A DNA stretch of 61,607 bases from Clostridiales bacterium (GCA_003452915.1 DMMZ01000045.1:1-61607); one strand, 5' to 3'. Numbered from the stretch's first letter, positions 41,746 through 51,439 are shown. Notes: generated from the letters alone by a model not told the origin. Numbers and translations are program-made.

Positions 41746-42969
41746 ATGCAAGCAGATTATAAAGATACATTAAATCTGCCCTCGACGGATTTTCCGATGA
41801 GGGCAAATCTTCCTTTAAAGGAAGTAGAAATAAAAGCTAAATGGGACAACGAAGAGCTTTATCATGGAATGATGAAGTCGAGAGAAGGCAAGCCCCTTTT
41901 TGTTATGCATGACGGACCTCCGTATGCAAACGGCGACATGCACATCGGACATGCACTAAATAAACTGCTCAAGGATTTTATTATAAAGAGCCGTAATATG
42001 GGCGGGTATAAAGCGCCCTATATACACGGCTGGGATACTCACGGGCTTCCTATCGAGAATCAGATGATTAAAAAGCATGGTCAGAGCAGCGGTTTGAGCA
42101 TTAGCGAGTTCAGAAACAGGTGTGAGCAGTTTGCACGCGAGAATGTTGCAAAACAAATGGGACAGCAGCAACGTCTTGGAGTAATCGGCGATTGGGAGAA
42201 TTCTTATCTTACTCTTTTACCGCGCTTTGAGGCTAACCAAATCCGTGTTTTCGGCGAAATGGCACGTAAAGGTTATATTTACAAAGGTTTGAAGCCTGTT
42301 TATTGGTGTCCGCATGACGAAACGGCTCTTGCTGAAGCAGAAATAGAGTATGCTGACGATGAATGCGACAGTATTTTTGTAAAATTTAAGGTTATAGACG
42401 ATAAGGGTATGTTAACACCTTATACAGGCAACCTAGACAATGTGTATTTCGTAATCTGGACAACAACCACCTGGACGTTGCCGGGTAATGTTGCTATTTG
42501 TTTAAATGCAGAATTTTCTTATACTCTTTATAAAAACGACAATGAATATATAATAATTGCTACCGAGCTTATAAACAATGTTAAAAAAGCTGCGGAAATA
42601 GAGAAACTTGCACCGATAGCGGCTTTTACCGGTGCGGAGCTGGAACGAATGAAAACGACTCATCCTTTCCTTGACAGAGAGAGCCTTGTTATTGTCGGCG
42701 ACCATGTTACACTTGAGAGCGGTACAGGCTGTGTACACACAGCTCCCGGACATGGTGTTGAGGACTTTGCGGTTTGCAAAAATTACCCTGAGCTACCCAA
42801 TGTTGTTCCGGTCGATGAAAAAGGCAGAATGACATCTCTTGCAGGCAAATTTGCAGGACTTAAAACAACAGAGGCTAATAAGGCAATTCTGGAAACGCTT
42901 AAAGAAAGCGGAAACCTGCTTGCAACAGAGCATATAAACCATCAGTATCCGCATTGCTGGCGCTGTTAA
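41746..42969 (+). CDS. ileS: Isoleucyl-tRNA synthetase, N-terminal part up to an in-frame TAA
   Basis: The first 407 residues of IleRS: HIGH-type motif PPYANGDMHIGHALNK at ~62, GWDTHGLPIENQ, TTTWTLPGN, GTGCVHTAPGHG of the editing domain, ending in YPHCWRC. A TAA (42967-42969) replaces the Lys codon of the conserved CWRxKTP motif. The same frame continues without any gap (TPILFRATEQWF...) to 44553, so the gene as a whole is full length (936 codons) with one nonsense codon. It may be a sequencing error, a recent mutation or a read-through site. There is no T-box leader in the 66-bp gap behind divIVA. Confidence 0.9.
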   Translation: MQADYKDTLNLPSTDFPMRANLPLKEVEIKAKWDNEELYHGMMKSREGKPLFVMHDGPPYANGDMHIGHALNKLLKDFIIKSRNMGGYKAPYIHGWDTHGLPIENQMIKKHGQSSGLSISEFRNRCEQFARENVAKQMGQQQRLGVIGDWENSYLTLLPRFEANQIRVFGEMARKGYIYKGLKPVYWCPHDETALAEAEIEYADDECDSIFVKFKVIDDKGMLTPYTGNLDNVYFVIWTTTTWTLPGNVAICLNAEFSYTLYKNDNEYIIIATELINNVKKAAEIEKLAPIAAFTGAELERMKTTHPFLDRESLVIVGDHVTLESGTGCVHTAPGHGVEDFAVCKNYPELPNVVPVDEKGRMTSLAGKFAGLKTTEANKAILETLKESGNLLATEHINHQYPHCWRC

Positions 42970-43095
42970 ACGCCAATTCTTTTCCGTGCCACGGAGCAGT
43001 GGTTCTGTTCTGTTGACGGCTTTAAAAAGCAAGCACTCGAGGCTATAAAGAACGTAAGATGGATTCCCTCATGGGGCGAGGTCCGTATCGAAAAC

Positions 43096-44553
43096 ATGGT
43101 TAAAGACCGTAGTGACTGGTGCATTTCGCGTCAGAGAAAATGGGGCGTGCCGATTCCGATTTTCTACTGTGAGGATTGTAAAAAACCTCTGATAAACGAA
43201 GAAACAATAAAGCGTATAGCAAAGTTATTTGATATAGAAGGATCTGCTGGATGGTATACGCATACCCCAGAGGAGATTTTGGGAGAGCTTGCTGTATGCA
43301 AGGAGTGCGGAGGTCATCATTTCCGTGCCGAGCAAGATATTATGGACGTTTGGTTCGATTCCGGCTCATCTTATGCTTATGTACTTGATGAAATGCCGGA
43401 TCACCGTTTCCCTGCTGATGTTTATCTTGAGGGTAACGATCAATACAGAGGCTGGTTCCAGTCGTCATTATTAACAAGTGTTGCAACAAGGGGTGTTGCT
43501 CCATATAAGACAGTTATTACCCATGGCATGGTTGTTGACGGCGAGGGTAAAAAAATGTCCAAGTCGTTAGGCAATGGCATTGATCCGCAGGATGTTATAA
43601 AAACCTATGGTGCTGACGTACTCAGACTTTGGGTATCCTCGGTTGAGTATACCTCTGATGTGCGTATTTCTCCCGATATATTAAAGCAGCTTTCAGAGAT
43701 ATACCGCAAAATTCGTAATACTTTACGCATACTTCTTGCTAACCTAGGCTCGGCTGAGAACGATTTTGATCCCAACAAGGATATGCTTAAGATTATAGAT
43801 TTAGAGGATATGGATAAGTGGGCAGTCGCTCGCCTTAACCGTCTTGTAGAACGTGTAAGAAATGCGTACGAAAATTTTCAATTCCACCTTATTTATCACG
43901 ATATACACAATTACTGCTCAATTGACCTTTCCAAGCTATATATAGATATAACCAAAGACAGACTTTACTGCGAACGTAAGGATGATAAAGCGCGCAGAAG
44001 TGCACAGACGGCAATGTATATTATCGCAAATTCGCTTATCCGCCTGCTTGCACCGATTTTGTCCTTCACTTCGGAGGAAGTCTGGGACTTTATCAGCCAT
44101 CTTGACAGTGAAAATGCAGAAAGTGTGTTCTATAACGATATGCCTACCTTTGACAGCAAGCAATGCTTTGACGAGGTTGAAGAAAAATATAACGCTTTGT
44201 TTGAGCATCGTGATGATGTTATGAAAGCTCTTGAAATTGCAAGAGCGAACAAGGTTATTGGCAAATCGCTTGAAGCTAAAATCACCATATACGGAGATAA
44301 AAAAAGCGAGACTATGAAGCTGTTTGAGCAGAACAGATCATTACTCGAGACAATTTTTATTGTCAGTCAGGTTGCGCTAAGTTACGATAAACCGACTCAT
44401 GACGTTTTCAACGAAACTGAAAGCGGTATTTCTGTTGAAGTAACCCAAGCTAATGGCGAAAAGTGCGTCCGTTGTTGGATGTATGACCAAAATACTGCTT
44501 CAGACGAACAGGGACAACACCTATGCGAGAGATGCAAAAACGCAGTACGCTAG
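43096..44553 (+). CDS. ileS: Isoleucyl-tRNA synthetase, C-terminal part after the in-frame TAA
   Basis: Homology resumes at base 42970, straight after the TAA, and runs to the stop at 44553; 43096 is only the first ATG in frame. The part holds WCISRQRKWGVPIP, the KMSKS loop (GEGKKMSKSLGNGIDP), the anticodon-binding helices and the C-terminal zinc site (CVRCWMYD and CERCKN), which marks a bacterial IleRS1-type enzyme. A GAGG precedes ATG 43096, but a fragment lacking the HIGH motif could not charge tRNA alone. lspA overlaps its end by 31 bp. Confidence 0.88.
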   Translation: MVKDRSDWCISRQRKWGVPIPIFYCEDCKKPLINEETIKRIAKLFDIEGSAGWYTHTPEEILGELAVCKECGGHHFRAEQDIMDVWFDSGSSYAYVLDEMPDHRFPADVYLEGNDQYRGWFQSSLLTSVATRGVAPYKTVITHGMVVDGEGKKMSKSLGNGIDPQDVIKTYGADVLRLWVSSVEYTSDVRISPDILKQLSEIYRKIRNTLRILLANLGSAENDFDPNKDMLKIIDLEDMDKWAVARLNRLVERVRNAYENFQFHLIYHDIHNYCSIDLSKLYIDITKDRLYCERKDDKARRSAQTAMYIIANSLIRLLAPILSFTSEEVWDFISHLDSENAESVFYNDMPTFDSKQCFDEVEEKYNALFEHRDDVMKALEIARANKVIGKSLEAKITIYGDKKSETMKLFEQNRSLLETIFIVSQVALSYDKPTHDVFNETESGISVEVTQANGEKCVRCWMYDQNTASDEQGQHLCERCKNAVR

Positions 44554-45041
44554 CAGGTGCAATAACTATCATTATAGTTACACTTGACCAGTTGACAAAA
44601 TATCTTGTTACTCAATATATAAATATTGGCGAAAAGGTTGATTTCATACCGTTTTTTATAAATCTTACTCATGTAGAAAACGAGGGTGCTTCTTTCGGCA
44701 TGTTTGCAGAGCATCGCTGGATATTCATGCTGCTTTCTTCAGTTGCTATAATAGGCATAATAGTTTTTATTATAAAATATAATAAACAGCATATTTTATT
44801 AACAATCAGCCTATCGTTTATTCTCGCCGGTGGAATCGGAAATATGATCGACAGAATTTTTAGATATACTGTCGTTGATTTCTTTGAGTTCACCTTTGTT
44901 GAATTTGCTATTTTCAATGTCGCAGATATGTTTATAACCTTTGGAGCAATTATGCTTGGAGTATATGTTGTCTTTTTTGAGAAAAAGACAGAAGCAAAGG
45001 ACAAGGTTAGGAAAAGCGATGATACAACAAACCTTACCTAG
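44523..45041 (+). CDS. lspA: Lipoprotein signal peptidase (signal peptidase II)
   Basis: The 172-residue aspartyl protease has four membrane helices and both catalytic Asp motifs (GNMIDRIFR and FNVADMFI), plus LDQLTKYLV and NEGASFG. It removes signal peptides from diacylglyceryl-modified prolipoproteins, of which several are encoded nearby. It starts at ATG 44523 within the ileS 3' end (ATG 44532 is an alternative). rluD overlaps its end by 23 bp. Confidence 0.95.
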   Translation: MREMQKRSTLAGAITIIIVTLDQLTKYLVTQYINIGEKVDFIPFFINLTHVENEGASFGMFAEHRWIFMLLSSVAIIGIIVFIIKYNKQHILLTISLSFILAGGIGNMIDRIFRYTVVDFFEFTFVEFAIFNVADMFITFGAIMLGVYVVFFEKKTEAKDKVRKSDDTTNLT

Positions 45042-45936
45042 TGATAGTGACAAAGATAAAAGACTGGACGTATATCTTTCAGAGAAGCTTTCTATCAGCC
45101 GTTCCTTGGCACAGGAGCTTATAGCTTCACTGTGCGTAAAGGTCAACGGCTGTAATACTGTAAAAAATTATCGTATACACGGTGATGAAATAATAGAAGC
45201 TGAGCTTCCCGAGCCGCAGGAAATAGAAGCTGTTGCACAAGATATTCCTATAGAGATTGTTTATGAGGATGAATACCTGCTGGTTGTAAACAAACCGCAG
45301 GGAATGGTAGTTCATCCTGCGGCAGGAAACCCCGACAGAACGCTTGTTAATGCACTGCTTTTCCATTGTGCGGGAAGACTTTCGTCAATAAACGGAATGG
45401 TGCGTCCGGGTATAGTTCATCGTATTGATAAGGATACAGCAGGACTTTTAATTGTCGCAAAGACTGATAAAGCACATACAGGACTTGCCGAACAGATAGC
45501 GGTTCATTCTTTTACAAGAAAATATCAAGCTATTGTTATGGGTAACCTAAAAGATGATAGCGGTAAAATTAACAAGCCGATTGGCAGGCACAAGACCGAC
45601 CGTAAAAAAATGACAGTCACCTGGCAAAATTCGAAAGAAGCAATCACTCATTATCGGGTTATCCGAAGATACAACGGCTTTACTCATGTGGAGCTAACAC
45701 TTGAAACAGGAAGAACACACCAGATAAGAGTGCATATGGCTTCGATCGGGCATCCGGTTGCAGGCGACAGCGTTTATGGGGATAACAAAAACGCTCTCAA
45801 GTTGAATGGACAATGTCTTTTTGCATACCATATTGGATTTATCCATCCGATTACAGGTAAAAATATGGTGTTTGAAGCAGAAAAACCGGAATTTTTTCAT
45901 AATACGTTGGAAAAATTAAACAAAACAAGTCAATAA
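45019..45936 (+). CDS. RluD-family pseudouridine synthase
   Basis: The 305-residue protein has an N-terminal S4 RNA-binding domain (RLDVYLSEKL) and a catalytic domain with HRIDKDTAGLLIVAKTD (nucleophile Asp in RIDKDT) and GRTHQIRVHM. It converts uridines in 23S rRNA or tRNA; the exact site cannot be read from sequence. The start at ATG 45019 (AGGAAAA upstream) gives the family N-terminus; the frame from 44941 runs inside lspA. lspA-rluD is a common Firmicute pair. Confidence 0.93.
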   Translation: MIQQTLPSDSDKDKRLDVYLSEKLSISRSLAQELIASLCVKVNGCNTVKNYRIHGDEIIEAELPEPQEIEAVAQDIPIEIVYEDEYLLVVNKPQGMVVHPAAGNPDRTLVNALLFHCAGRLSSINGMVRPGIVHRIDKDTAGLLIVAKTDKAHTGLAEQIAVHSFTRKYQAIVMGNLKDDSGKINKPIGRHKTDRKKMTVTWQNSKEAITHYRVIRRYNGFTHVELTLETGRTHQIRVHMASIGHPVAGDSVYGDNKNALKLNGQCLFAYHIGFIHPITGKNMVFEAEKPEFFHNTLEKLNKTSQ

Positions 45937-45937
45937 A

Positions 45938-45961
45938 GTTATCCGACCGGTATCGGATAAC
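45938..45961 (+). terminator. Hairpin after rluD
   Basis: GTTATCCGA and TCGGATAAC form a perfect 9-bp stem (6-nt loop) 2 bp after the stop codon. No T-run follows, so termination is uncertain. Confidence 0.5.
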
Positions 45962-46011
45962 AAAATTAATAAAGAAAAAATGTTGTATTACCGGAGAAAG
46001 AGACTTCTTTT

Positions 46012-46866
46012 ATGGAAAGAGAAAAGCTTCTTTGCCTTGATGAGGCAGCCGCCAAAATTCGATTGTTATCGTTGGAGGCTGTTTTTAACGCCGAGTCGGG
46101 ACATCCCGGAGGCTCACTATCAATTGCTGAAATTATTGCTTATCTCTACTTTGAAAAAATGAATGTAGACCCAAAAAATCCCCAGAAATCTGACAGAGAC
46201 AGGCTTGTTCTTTCAAAAGGACATACCTGCCCTGCGCTTTACTCTGCGCTAGCTATCAAAGGCTTTTTCCCCGAAGAGGAAATAAAGACCTTTCGTCAAT
46301 TAGGAAGCCGACTTCAAGGGCATCCCGATATGAACAAGCTGCCCGGGGTTGATATGACAACCGGTTCTCTCGGACAGGGAATTTCTGCAGCCTGCGGAAT
46401 GGCATTAAAAGCATTAAAGAGCGGTTACAACTACAAGGTTTTTGCAATCATCGGCGATGGTGAATCGCAGGAAGGTCAGGTTTGGGAGGCCGCAATGTTT
46501 GCTGCGCATTATAAACTGAAAAACCTTATCGCATTTTTGGATTTTAATCACCTTCAAATTGATGGTGATGTTAGGGATGTTATGAACCCGACTCCGCTTG
46601 ACGAAAAATTTGCTGCTTTCGGTTGGTTTGTTCAGGTTATCGACGGTCATAATCTTGAAGAGATTGATAAAGCAGTAAACGCTGCTTATAGTTCGGAAAA
46701 ACCGAGTATAATTATATGCAATACCGTAAAAGGCAAAGGTGTTTCTTTTATGGAAAACAAAGCAGACTGGCACGGTAAAGCTCCGAAAAAGGACGAAAAC
46801 GAGATAGCGGTTGCAGAGCTTGAAGCAGCATATAAAAGAGCAATGGAGGTGCGTAAAAATGGGTAA
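46012..46866 (+). CDS. Transketolase, N-terminal (TPP-binding) subunit
   Basis: The 284-residue protein has ESGHPGGSLSIAEI, SKGHTCPALYSALA, and the TPP motif IIGDGESQEGQVWEA with a following Asn (DFNHLQIDGD). It is the first half of a split transketolase, common in anaerobes, and pairs with the next gene. The enzyme moves two-carbon units in the pentose-phosphate pathway and supplies erythrose 4-phosphate, the substrate of the DAHP synthase at 10865. The next gene overlaps by 8 bp. Confidence 0.95.
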   Translation: MEREKLLCLDEAAAKIRLLSLEAVFNAESGHPGGSLSIAEIIAYLYFEKMNVDPKNPQKSDRDRLVLSKGHTCPALYSALAIKGFFPEEEIKTFRQLGSRLQGHPDMNKLPGVDMTTGSLGQGISAACGMALKALKSGYNYKVFAIIGDGESQEGQVWEAAMFAAHYKLKNLIAFLDFNHLQIDGDVRDVMNPTPLDEKFAAFGWFVQVIDGHNLEEIDKAVNAAYSSEKPSIIICNTVKGKGVSFMENKADWHGKAPKKDENEIAVAELEAAYKRAMEVRKNG

Positions 46867-47815
46867 CATTATAAATACTGACATGAACTTAAAAAGAGTG
46901 GCAACACGTGTTGCATATGGCAACGCACTTGCCGACTTTGGCGAAAAATATAATTTTTTTGTGCTGGACGCTGATCTTTCAGGCTCTACACAAACAGCAA
47001 TCTTCGGAAAAAAATACCCTGATAGGTTTATTAATTGCGGAATAGCGGAAGGAAACATGATCTCTGTTGCTGCCGGTATAGCCGCTTCGGGAGTAACTGC
47101 ATTTGCCTCTTCTTTTGCAATGTTCGCCTGCGGAAGAGCATTTGAACAGATTCGCAACTCTGTTGCATATCCCAGACTAAATGTAAAAATTTGTGCTTCT
47201 CATGCTGGAGTTACAGTCGGTGAGGATGGTGCAACGCACCAATTCTGCGAGGATATAGCACTTATGCGTTCGGTTCCTAACATGGTGGTTGTCAATCCGG
47301 CAGATGCAACAGAGGCTTATTTTGCGATCGAAGCAATACTTAACTATGACGGACCTGTCTACATGCGATTAGGTAGATTTGCTGTTCCCGTTATGTTCGA
47401 TAAATCTAATTATACGTTTGAGTTAGGCAAGGGTGTTGTACTTGCTGACGGAAATGATGTTGCCATTTTTGCATCCGGAATTATGAACTCGCCTGCACTT
47501 GAAGCAAGAGAAATCCTTGCAGCCGAAGGTATAGATGCTGCTGTTATTAATATTCACACATTAAAGCCGATTGATAAGGAAATAATCATAAAATACGCAG
47601 AGAAAACAAAGCGTATTGTCACAGCCGAGGAGCATTCTGTTATCGGTGGGCTTGGCAGTGCGGTTGCAGAAATAACAAGCGAATTCTGCCCGACAAAAAT
47701 GGCAAGAGTGGGCATTGAGGATACTTTTGGCACAAGCGGAAAAGCAGAACACTTGCTTGACTATTTCAACCTTAATGCTGCAGGAATTGTTAAAAAAGTA
47801 AAATCAATACTTTAA
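46859..47815 (+). CDS. Transketolase, C-terminal (pyrimidine-binding) subunit
   Basis: The 318-residue partner has FFVLDADLSGSTQ, FINCGIAEGNMISVAAGIAASG (catalytic Glu in GIAE), SHAGVTVGEDGATHQ and a C-terminal transketolase domain (TAEEHSVIGGLGSAVAE). ATG 46859 with GGAGGTGCG is chosen; it overlaps the N-terminal subunit by 8 bp, which keeps the two made in equal amounts. Together they equal one full transketolase. Confidence 0.95.
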   Translation: MGNIINTDMNLKRVATRVAYGNALADFGEKYNFFVLDADLSGSTQTAIFGKKYPDRFINCGIAEGNMISVAAGIAASGVTAFASSFAMFACGRAFEQIRNSVAYPRLNVKICASHAGVTVGEDGATHQFCEDIALMRSVPNMVVVNPADATEAYFAIEAILNYDGPVYMRLGRFAVPVMFDKSNYTFELGKGVVLADGNDVAIFASGIMNSPALEAREILAAEGIDAAVINIHTLKPIDKEIIIKYAEKTKRIVTAEEHSVIGGLGSAVAEITSEFCPTKMARVGIEDTFGTSGKAEHLLDYFNLNAAGIVKKVKSIL

Positions 47816-47838
47816 TCTGTAAAAAAAGGAGGGTGTTT

Positions 47839-48603
47839 ATGGCAAATATCAAGGATATAATCGAATATTTTGATACCGTTTTGCCGAAAGCACTCTCAAT
47901 GCCATGGGATAACGATGGAATAATGGTGCTTCCCGATGAAAATGCGAATGTTAAGCGTGTTTTAATCGCACTTGATTGTACAAGCATTACAATTGAAAAA
48001 GCAAAAAGTATTTCGGCGGATCTGATTATTACTCATCATCCACTTGTTTTTAAATCACTTTCTTCAATTGATTATTCCGAGCCCTACGGAAAACGAGTTA
48101 TCCAATGTATAAAAAACAATATAGCGGTTTTATCCTACCATACCCGACTTGACGAAGCAGACGGCGGTGTGGATGATTGCCTTGCAAAAATTGTCGAAAT
48201 AAAAGATACACAAAAAATGGAACACTGCGGTAAGGTCGGTATTCTCGAAAAAGAAATGAGTTATAACGATTTCTGCAAACATATAAAAAATGCACTTGGA
48301 ATAGACAGCGTTTATGGTGTATGTTCCGGTAATAGTGTAAAAAAGGTTGCTGTTATCGGCGGCAGTGGTAAAGATTTTATTACTGACGTAAAAAAATCAG
48401 GTGCAGACACTTTTCTTACAGGAGAAGTCAACCATTCGGGGCTGATCGAGGCTAGAGAGTTGGGGCTAAACATGGTCTGTGGCACTCATTACGAAACCGA
48501 GAATGTTGTTCTTCCGAAAATAAAAGAACTGCTTTTATCAAAATTCCCTGAAATAGAAATAGAAATATTGCCTTTTAAGGCAGAGTACGAATATGGCATT
48601 TGA
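47839..48603 (+). CDS. Nif3-like dinuclear metal-centre protein
   Basis: The 254-residue protein has the Nif3/YqfO metal-binding motifs ITHHPLVFK (~65), SYHTRLDEADGG (~100) and GTHYETEN near the C-terminus. The family is often annotated GTP cyclohydrolase I type 2, but this activity is doubtful. It lacks the CutA-like insert of YqfO. I use ATG 47839 because GTG 47833 is too close to AGGAGG. It overlaps rqcH by 11 bp. Confidence 0.92.
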   Translation: MANIKDIIEYFDTVLPKALSMPWDNDGIMVLPDENANVKRVLIALDCTSITIEKAKSISADLIITHHPLVFKSLSSIDYSEPYGKRVIQCIKNNIAVLSYHTRLDEADGGVDDCLAKIVEIKDTQKMEHCGKVGILEKEMSYNDFCKHIKNALGIDSVYGVCSGNSVKKVAVIGGSGKDFITDVKKSGADTFLTGEVNHSGLIEARELGLNMVCGTHYETENVVLPKIKELLLSKFPEIEIEILPFKAEYEYGI

Positions 48604-50320
48604 CGGATTTTTTTGTATTGCGGTTGCAGCGGAAATAAACGAATGGGCAGGCGCAAGAGTTGACAAGCTGCATTTCAGTTCACCCTCTGCTTTAATCCTT
48701 TCTTTATACAATTACGGCAAGCGTACAAATCTTATAATTTCAGCTTCTGCTTCCAATCCTGTCATTGCGCTTAGCGGAACAGAATTGATTCGCCCCGAAC
48801 AGCCGACAGGACAATGTATGCTTTTCAGAAAGCATCTTATAAATGCACACCTTGTTTCGGTTGAATGCGTCAAGGACGAGCGGATAATACGCTTTGAATT
48901 CAACAGTGCAGACGAGATGGGTTATATAAAAAAGCGGTATATTTATGCCGAAATGATGGGAAAATATTCAAACATACTACTTTGCAACGAGGATAATCGA
49001 ATATTGGGTGCATCCTCTGTTGCGGACATAACCGCTTCTGTCAGACAGGTTATGGTAGGTATGCCCTACGAATTACCTCCAAGGCAGGACAAAATTCCGC
49101 TTACGGATGCTGTTCAAAACAAAGAATTGTTTTTTTCATTATTGGAAGAAAACAGAGAAAAACGTGCGGATAACTTTCTTGTTTCAACCTTCTTTTCTTT
49201 TTCACCGCTTGTTGCAAGGGAGGTTGCTTACAGAACCTGTGGAAAAACCGACGAAACAGTATACGAACTTGACTATGAGTGTTTTTACAAAGAAGCGGAA
49301 AAATTAAATGATATAATTTCAAACAAGCAATTTACTCCTGTTATAATTAAGAATCAAGACGGAGAAGGAATTGAATATTCCTTTATTCCGACCAAACAGT
49401 ATGCAACTTCCGCTATTTGCGAAGTCAAAGAGAGCTTTTCGCAACTCTTGACAGAGTATTACGGTAAAAAATCGGAAAACGCAGGAATAAAGCAGTATGC
49501 TTTTGACATTCTTAAGGTAGTAAACAATGCGTTGACAAGACTTCGCAAAAAGATTGTCCTACAGAAAAACGAGCTTTCCGATTGCCACAAGCGTGATATT
49601 TATAAAAAAGAAGGCGACCTTATAACCGCATATATGTACCGTTTAAAGCAGGGCGATACTAAGGTGTTTTTATACGATTATGAGAGTGAGAAGGAAGTAG
49701 AAATTAATCTTGAAACCAAGCTCACACCTGCAAAAAACGCTCAGCTTCGTTATAAAAAATATACAAAGCTGAAGCACGCAGAAACAATTCTGATTGAACA
49801 GATAGTTAAAGCTAATACCGAGATAAATTATCTTGAGAGCGTGCTTGATTTTATAATGCGTTCTTCGAATGTTCAGGAATTGGGAGAAATAAGAAAAGAA
49901 CTGATTGATACAGGATATATTGCAGGTCAAAATAAAGGCAAAAAACAAAAAAGCAGTCCGCAAAAACCGTTGGTTTATACAACTTCGAACGGACTTACAG
50001 TAAAAGCGGGTAAAAACAATAAGGACAACGACAGCCTGACCGCCTTAGCAGATAAATGGGACATCTGGTTTCACATCAAGGGCTTTCACGGCTCACACGT
50101 AATTTTATATACCGACGGCAGCGAACCGTCGGCGGAGGACTACACCGAGGCGGCAAGAATTGCTGCTTATCATTCGGAAAAACGTGGAAGCGAAAATGTT
50201 GGAGTTGATTACACACAGGTGCGGTATCTAAAAAAGCCGAACGGCTCACCGCCCGGATTTATTACTTACGATAAGTACTGGACAGCGTTTGTTGATGCTA
50301 CTCTGCCACAAATAAAATAA
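48593..50320 (+). CDS. rqcH: RqcH (NFACT-family ribosome quality-control protein)
   Basis: The 575-residue protein has the NFACT-N domain (KRYIYAEMMGKYSNILLC), a coiled-coil middle (~260-430) and a C-terminal NFACT-R domain (DIWFHIKGFHGSHVIL). RqcH binds stalled 50S-peptidyl-tRNA complexes and adds Ala tails that mark the peptide for degradation. Older annotation is fibronectin-binding protein. It is coupled by overlap to the Nif3-like gene. Confidence 0.93.
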   Translation: MAFDGFFCIAVAAEINEWAGARVDKLHFSSPSALILSLYNYGKRTNLIISASASNPVIALSGTELIRPEQPTGQCMLFRKHLINAHLVSVECVKDERIIRFEFNSADEMGYIKKRYIYAEMMGKYSNILLCNEDNRILGASSVADITASVRQVMVGMPYELPPRQDKIPLTDAVQNKELFFSLLEENREKRADNFLVSTFFSFSPLVAREVAYRTCGKTDETVYELDYECFYKEAEKLNDIISNKQFTPVIIKNQDGEGIEYSFIPTKQYATSAICEVKESFSQLLTEYYGKKSENAGIKQYAFDILKVVNNALTRLRKKIVLQKNELSDCHKRDIYKKEGDLITAYMYRLKQGDTKVFLYDYESEKEVEINLETKLTPAKNAQLRYKKYTKLKHAETILIEQIVKANTEINYLESVLDFIMRSSNVQELGEIRKELIDTGYIAGQNKGKKQKSSPQKPLVYTTSNGLTVKAGKNNKDNDSLTALADKWDIWFHIKGFHGSHVILYTDGSEPSAEDYTEAARIAAYHSEKRGSENVGVDYTQVRYLKKPNGSPPGFITYDKYWTAFVDATLPQIK

Positions 50321-50338
50321 AAAAGGAATGGAAATAAA

Positions 50339-50911
50339 ATGGCAAAAATTAATTGGAAGGGCGGAGCTTTACTCTCCCCTGTACCGGCGGTGTTGATAAC
50401 CAGCGCAGACGGCGAAAAGACGAATGTCTGCACAATTGCATGGACAGGTATACTCAATACAAACCCTGCAAAGACCTATATTTCTGTACGTCCGTCAAGA
50501 TATACACATGAAATTATTTCTAAAACAAAAGAGTTCTGCATCAATCTGCCAAGCTCAATGCTTGTACGAATAGTTGACTTTTGCGGAGTTAAAACAGGCA
50601 GAGAGATTGATAAGTTCTCAACTCTTGCAATCACACCCGAAAAGTCAAATGTTGTTTCCTGTCCTTCGATAGCAGAGTGTCCTGTTACAATCGAATGTAA
50701 GGTCACTGAGATAGTTCAGCTTGGATCACACGATATGTTTATTGCGGATATTGTGTCGGTTGGGGTAGAAGAAAAACTTTTAGATGATGCGGGCAAATTA
50801 AGGCTGGAAAAAGCAGGGCTTTTCGCCTATTCACACGGTTCATATTTTGCAATGGGTAAAAAGATCGGCTCTTTTGGATTTTCGGTAAAGAAAAAGAAGA
50901 AGCGCGTTTAA
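50339..50911 (+). CDS. Flavin reductase-family protein
   Basis: The 190-residue protein has the FMN-binding split-barrel of the flavin reductase/HpaC family (NVCTIAWTGILNTNPAKTYISVRPSRYTHEII, then EFCINLP). Members bind FMN and act as NAD(P)H:flavin reductases or in anaerobe-specific electron transfer. A basic tail (KKKKKR) follows. AAAGGAATGG is the ribosome site. rlmH begins 3 bp after its stop, so they are co-transcribed. Confidence 0.88.
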   Translation: MAKINWKGGALLSPVPAVLITSADGEKTNVCTIAWTGILNTNPAKTYISVRPSRYTHEIISKTKEFCINLPSSMLVRIVDFCGVKTGREIDKFSTLAITPEKSNVVSCPSIAECPVTIECKVTEIVQLGSHDMFIADIVSVGVEEKLLDDAGKLRLEKAGLFAYSHGSYFAMGKKIGSFGFSVKKKKKRV

Positions 50912-50913
50912 TT

Positions 50914-51396
50914 ATGCCAGTTATATATTTACTTCACGTTGGTGACGCTAAGGAAGATTACCTGCTGGAAGCCGAAAAAGAATACATCAAACGGTTGCAG
51001 CCTTTTTGCACTTATAACACGGTTGCGATAAAAGAAGAAAAACTGCCCGAAAACGAAGATAATTTAATTATGGTCAAAAAGGCATTAAAAAACGAAGCTG
51101 AGCGTATCAGACAGCGACTACCAAAACGCTGTTTTAAAGTTGCACTTTGTGTTGAGGGTAAAAGGATAACAAGTGAGGGCTTTTCGGCATTTTTAAGCGA
51201 AAAGTTTTCGTGTTATTCCGATATAGTGTTTATTATCGGCAGCAGTCACGGGCTGGATGAACAACTTAAAAACGAATGCGACTTTTTACTTTCAGTGTCC
51301 GACATGACATTTCCGCACCGCCTTATGCGTCCGATTCTTGCAGAACAGATTTACAGAGCATATACTATCTTGACAGGCAAAAAATATCATAAGTAA
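50914..51396 (+). CDS. rlmH: 23S rRNA pseudouridine-1915 N3-methyltransferase
   Basis: The 160-residue SPOUT methyltransferase shows IIGSSHGLDEQL (SAM loop) and the C-terminal HRLMRPILAEQIYRAYTILTGKKYHK, both typical of RlmH. It methylates pseudouridine 1915 of 23S rRNA in the intact ribosome. Length is normal. It ends at a hairpin terminator. Confidence 0.96.
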   Translation: MPVIYLLHVGDAKEDYLLEAEKEYIKRLQPFCTYNTVAIKEEKLPENEDNLIMVKKALKNEAERIRQRLPKRCFKVALCVEGKRITSEGFSAFLSEKFSCYSDIVFIIGSSHGLDEQLKNECDFLLSVSDMTFPHRLMRPILAEQIYRAYTILTGKKYHK

Positions 51397-51405
51397 TATC
51401 AGTTT

Positions 51406-51439
51406 AAAAGGGAACATAAAAAATTGTTCTCTTTTTTTC
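51406..51439 (+). terminator. Rho-independent terminator after rlmH
   Basis: AAAGGGAACA pairs with TGTTCTCTTT (one G-U) followed by a T-run. Confidence 0.85.

Noticed and set aside
42967..42969. Global reassignment of TAA to a sense codon.
   Set aside because: gyrB, ribF, secG, nrdR and most other genes end at TAA at the family's normal length, so TAA is a normal stop in this genome.
43096..44553. The C-terminal ileS fragment as an independent gene.
   Set aside because: Homology begins directly after the TAA at 42970 and the fragment lacks the HIGH motif, so it is part of one gene.
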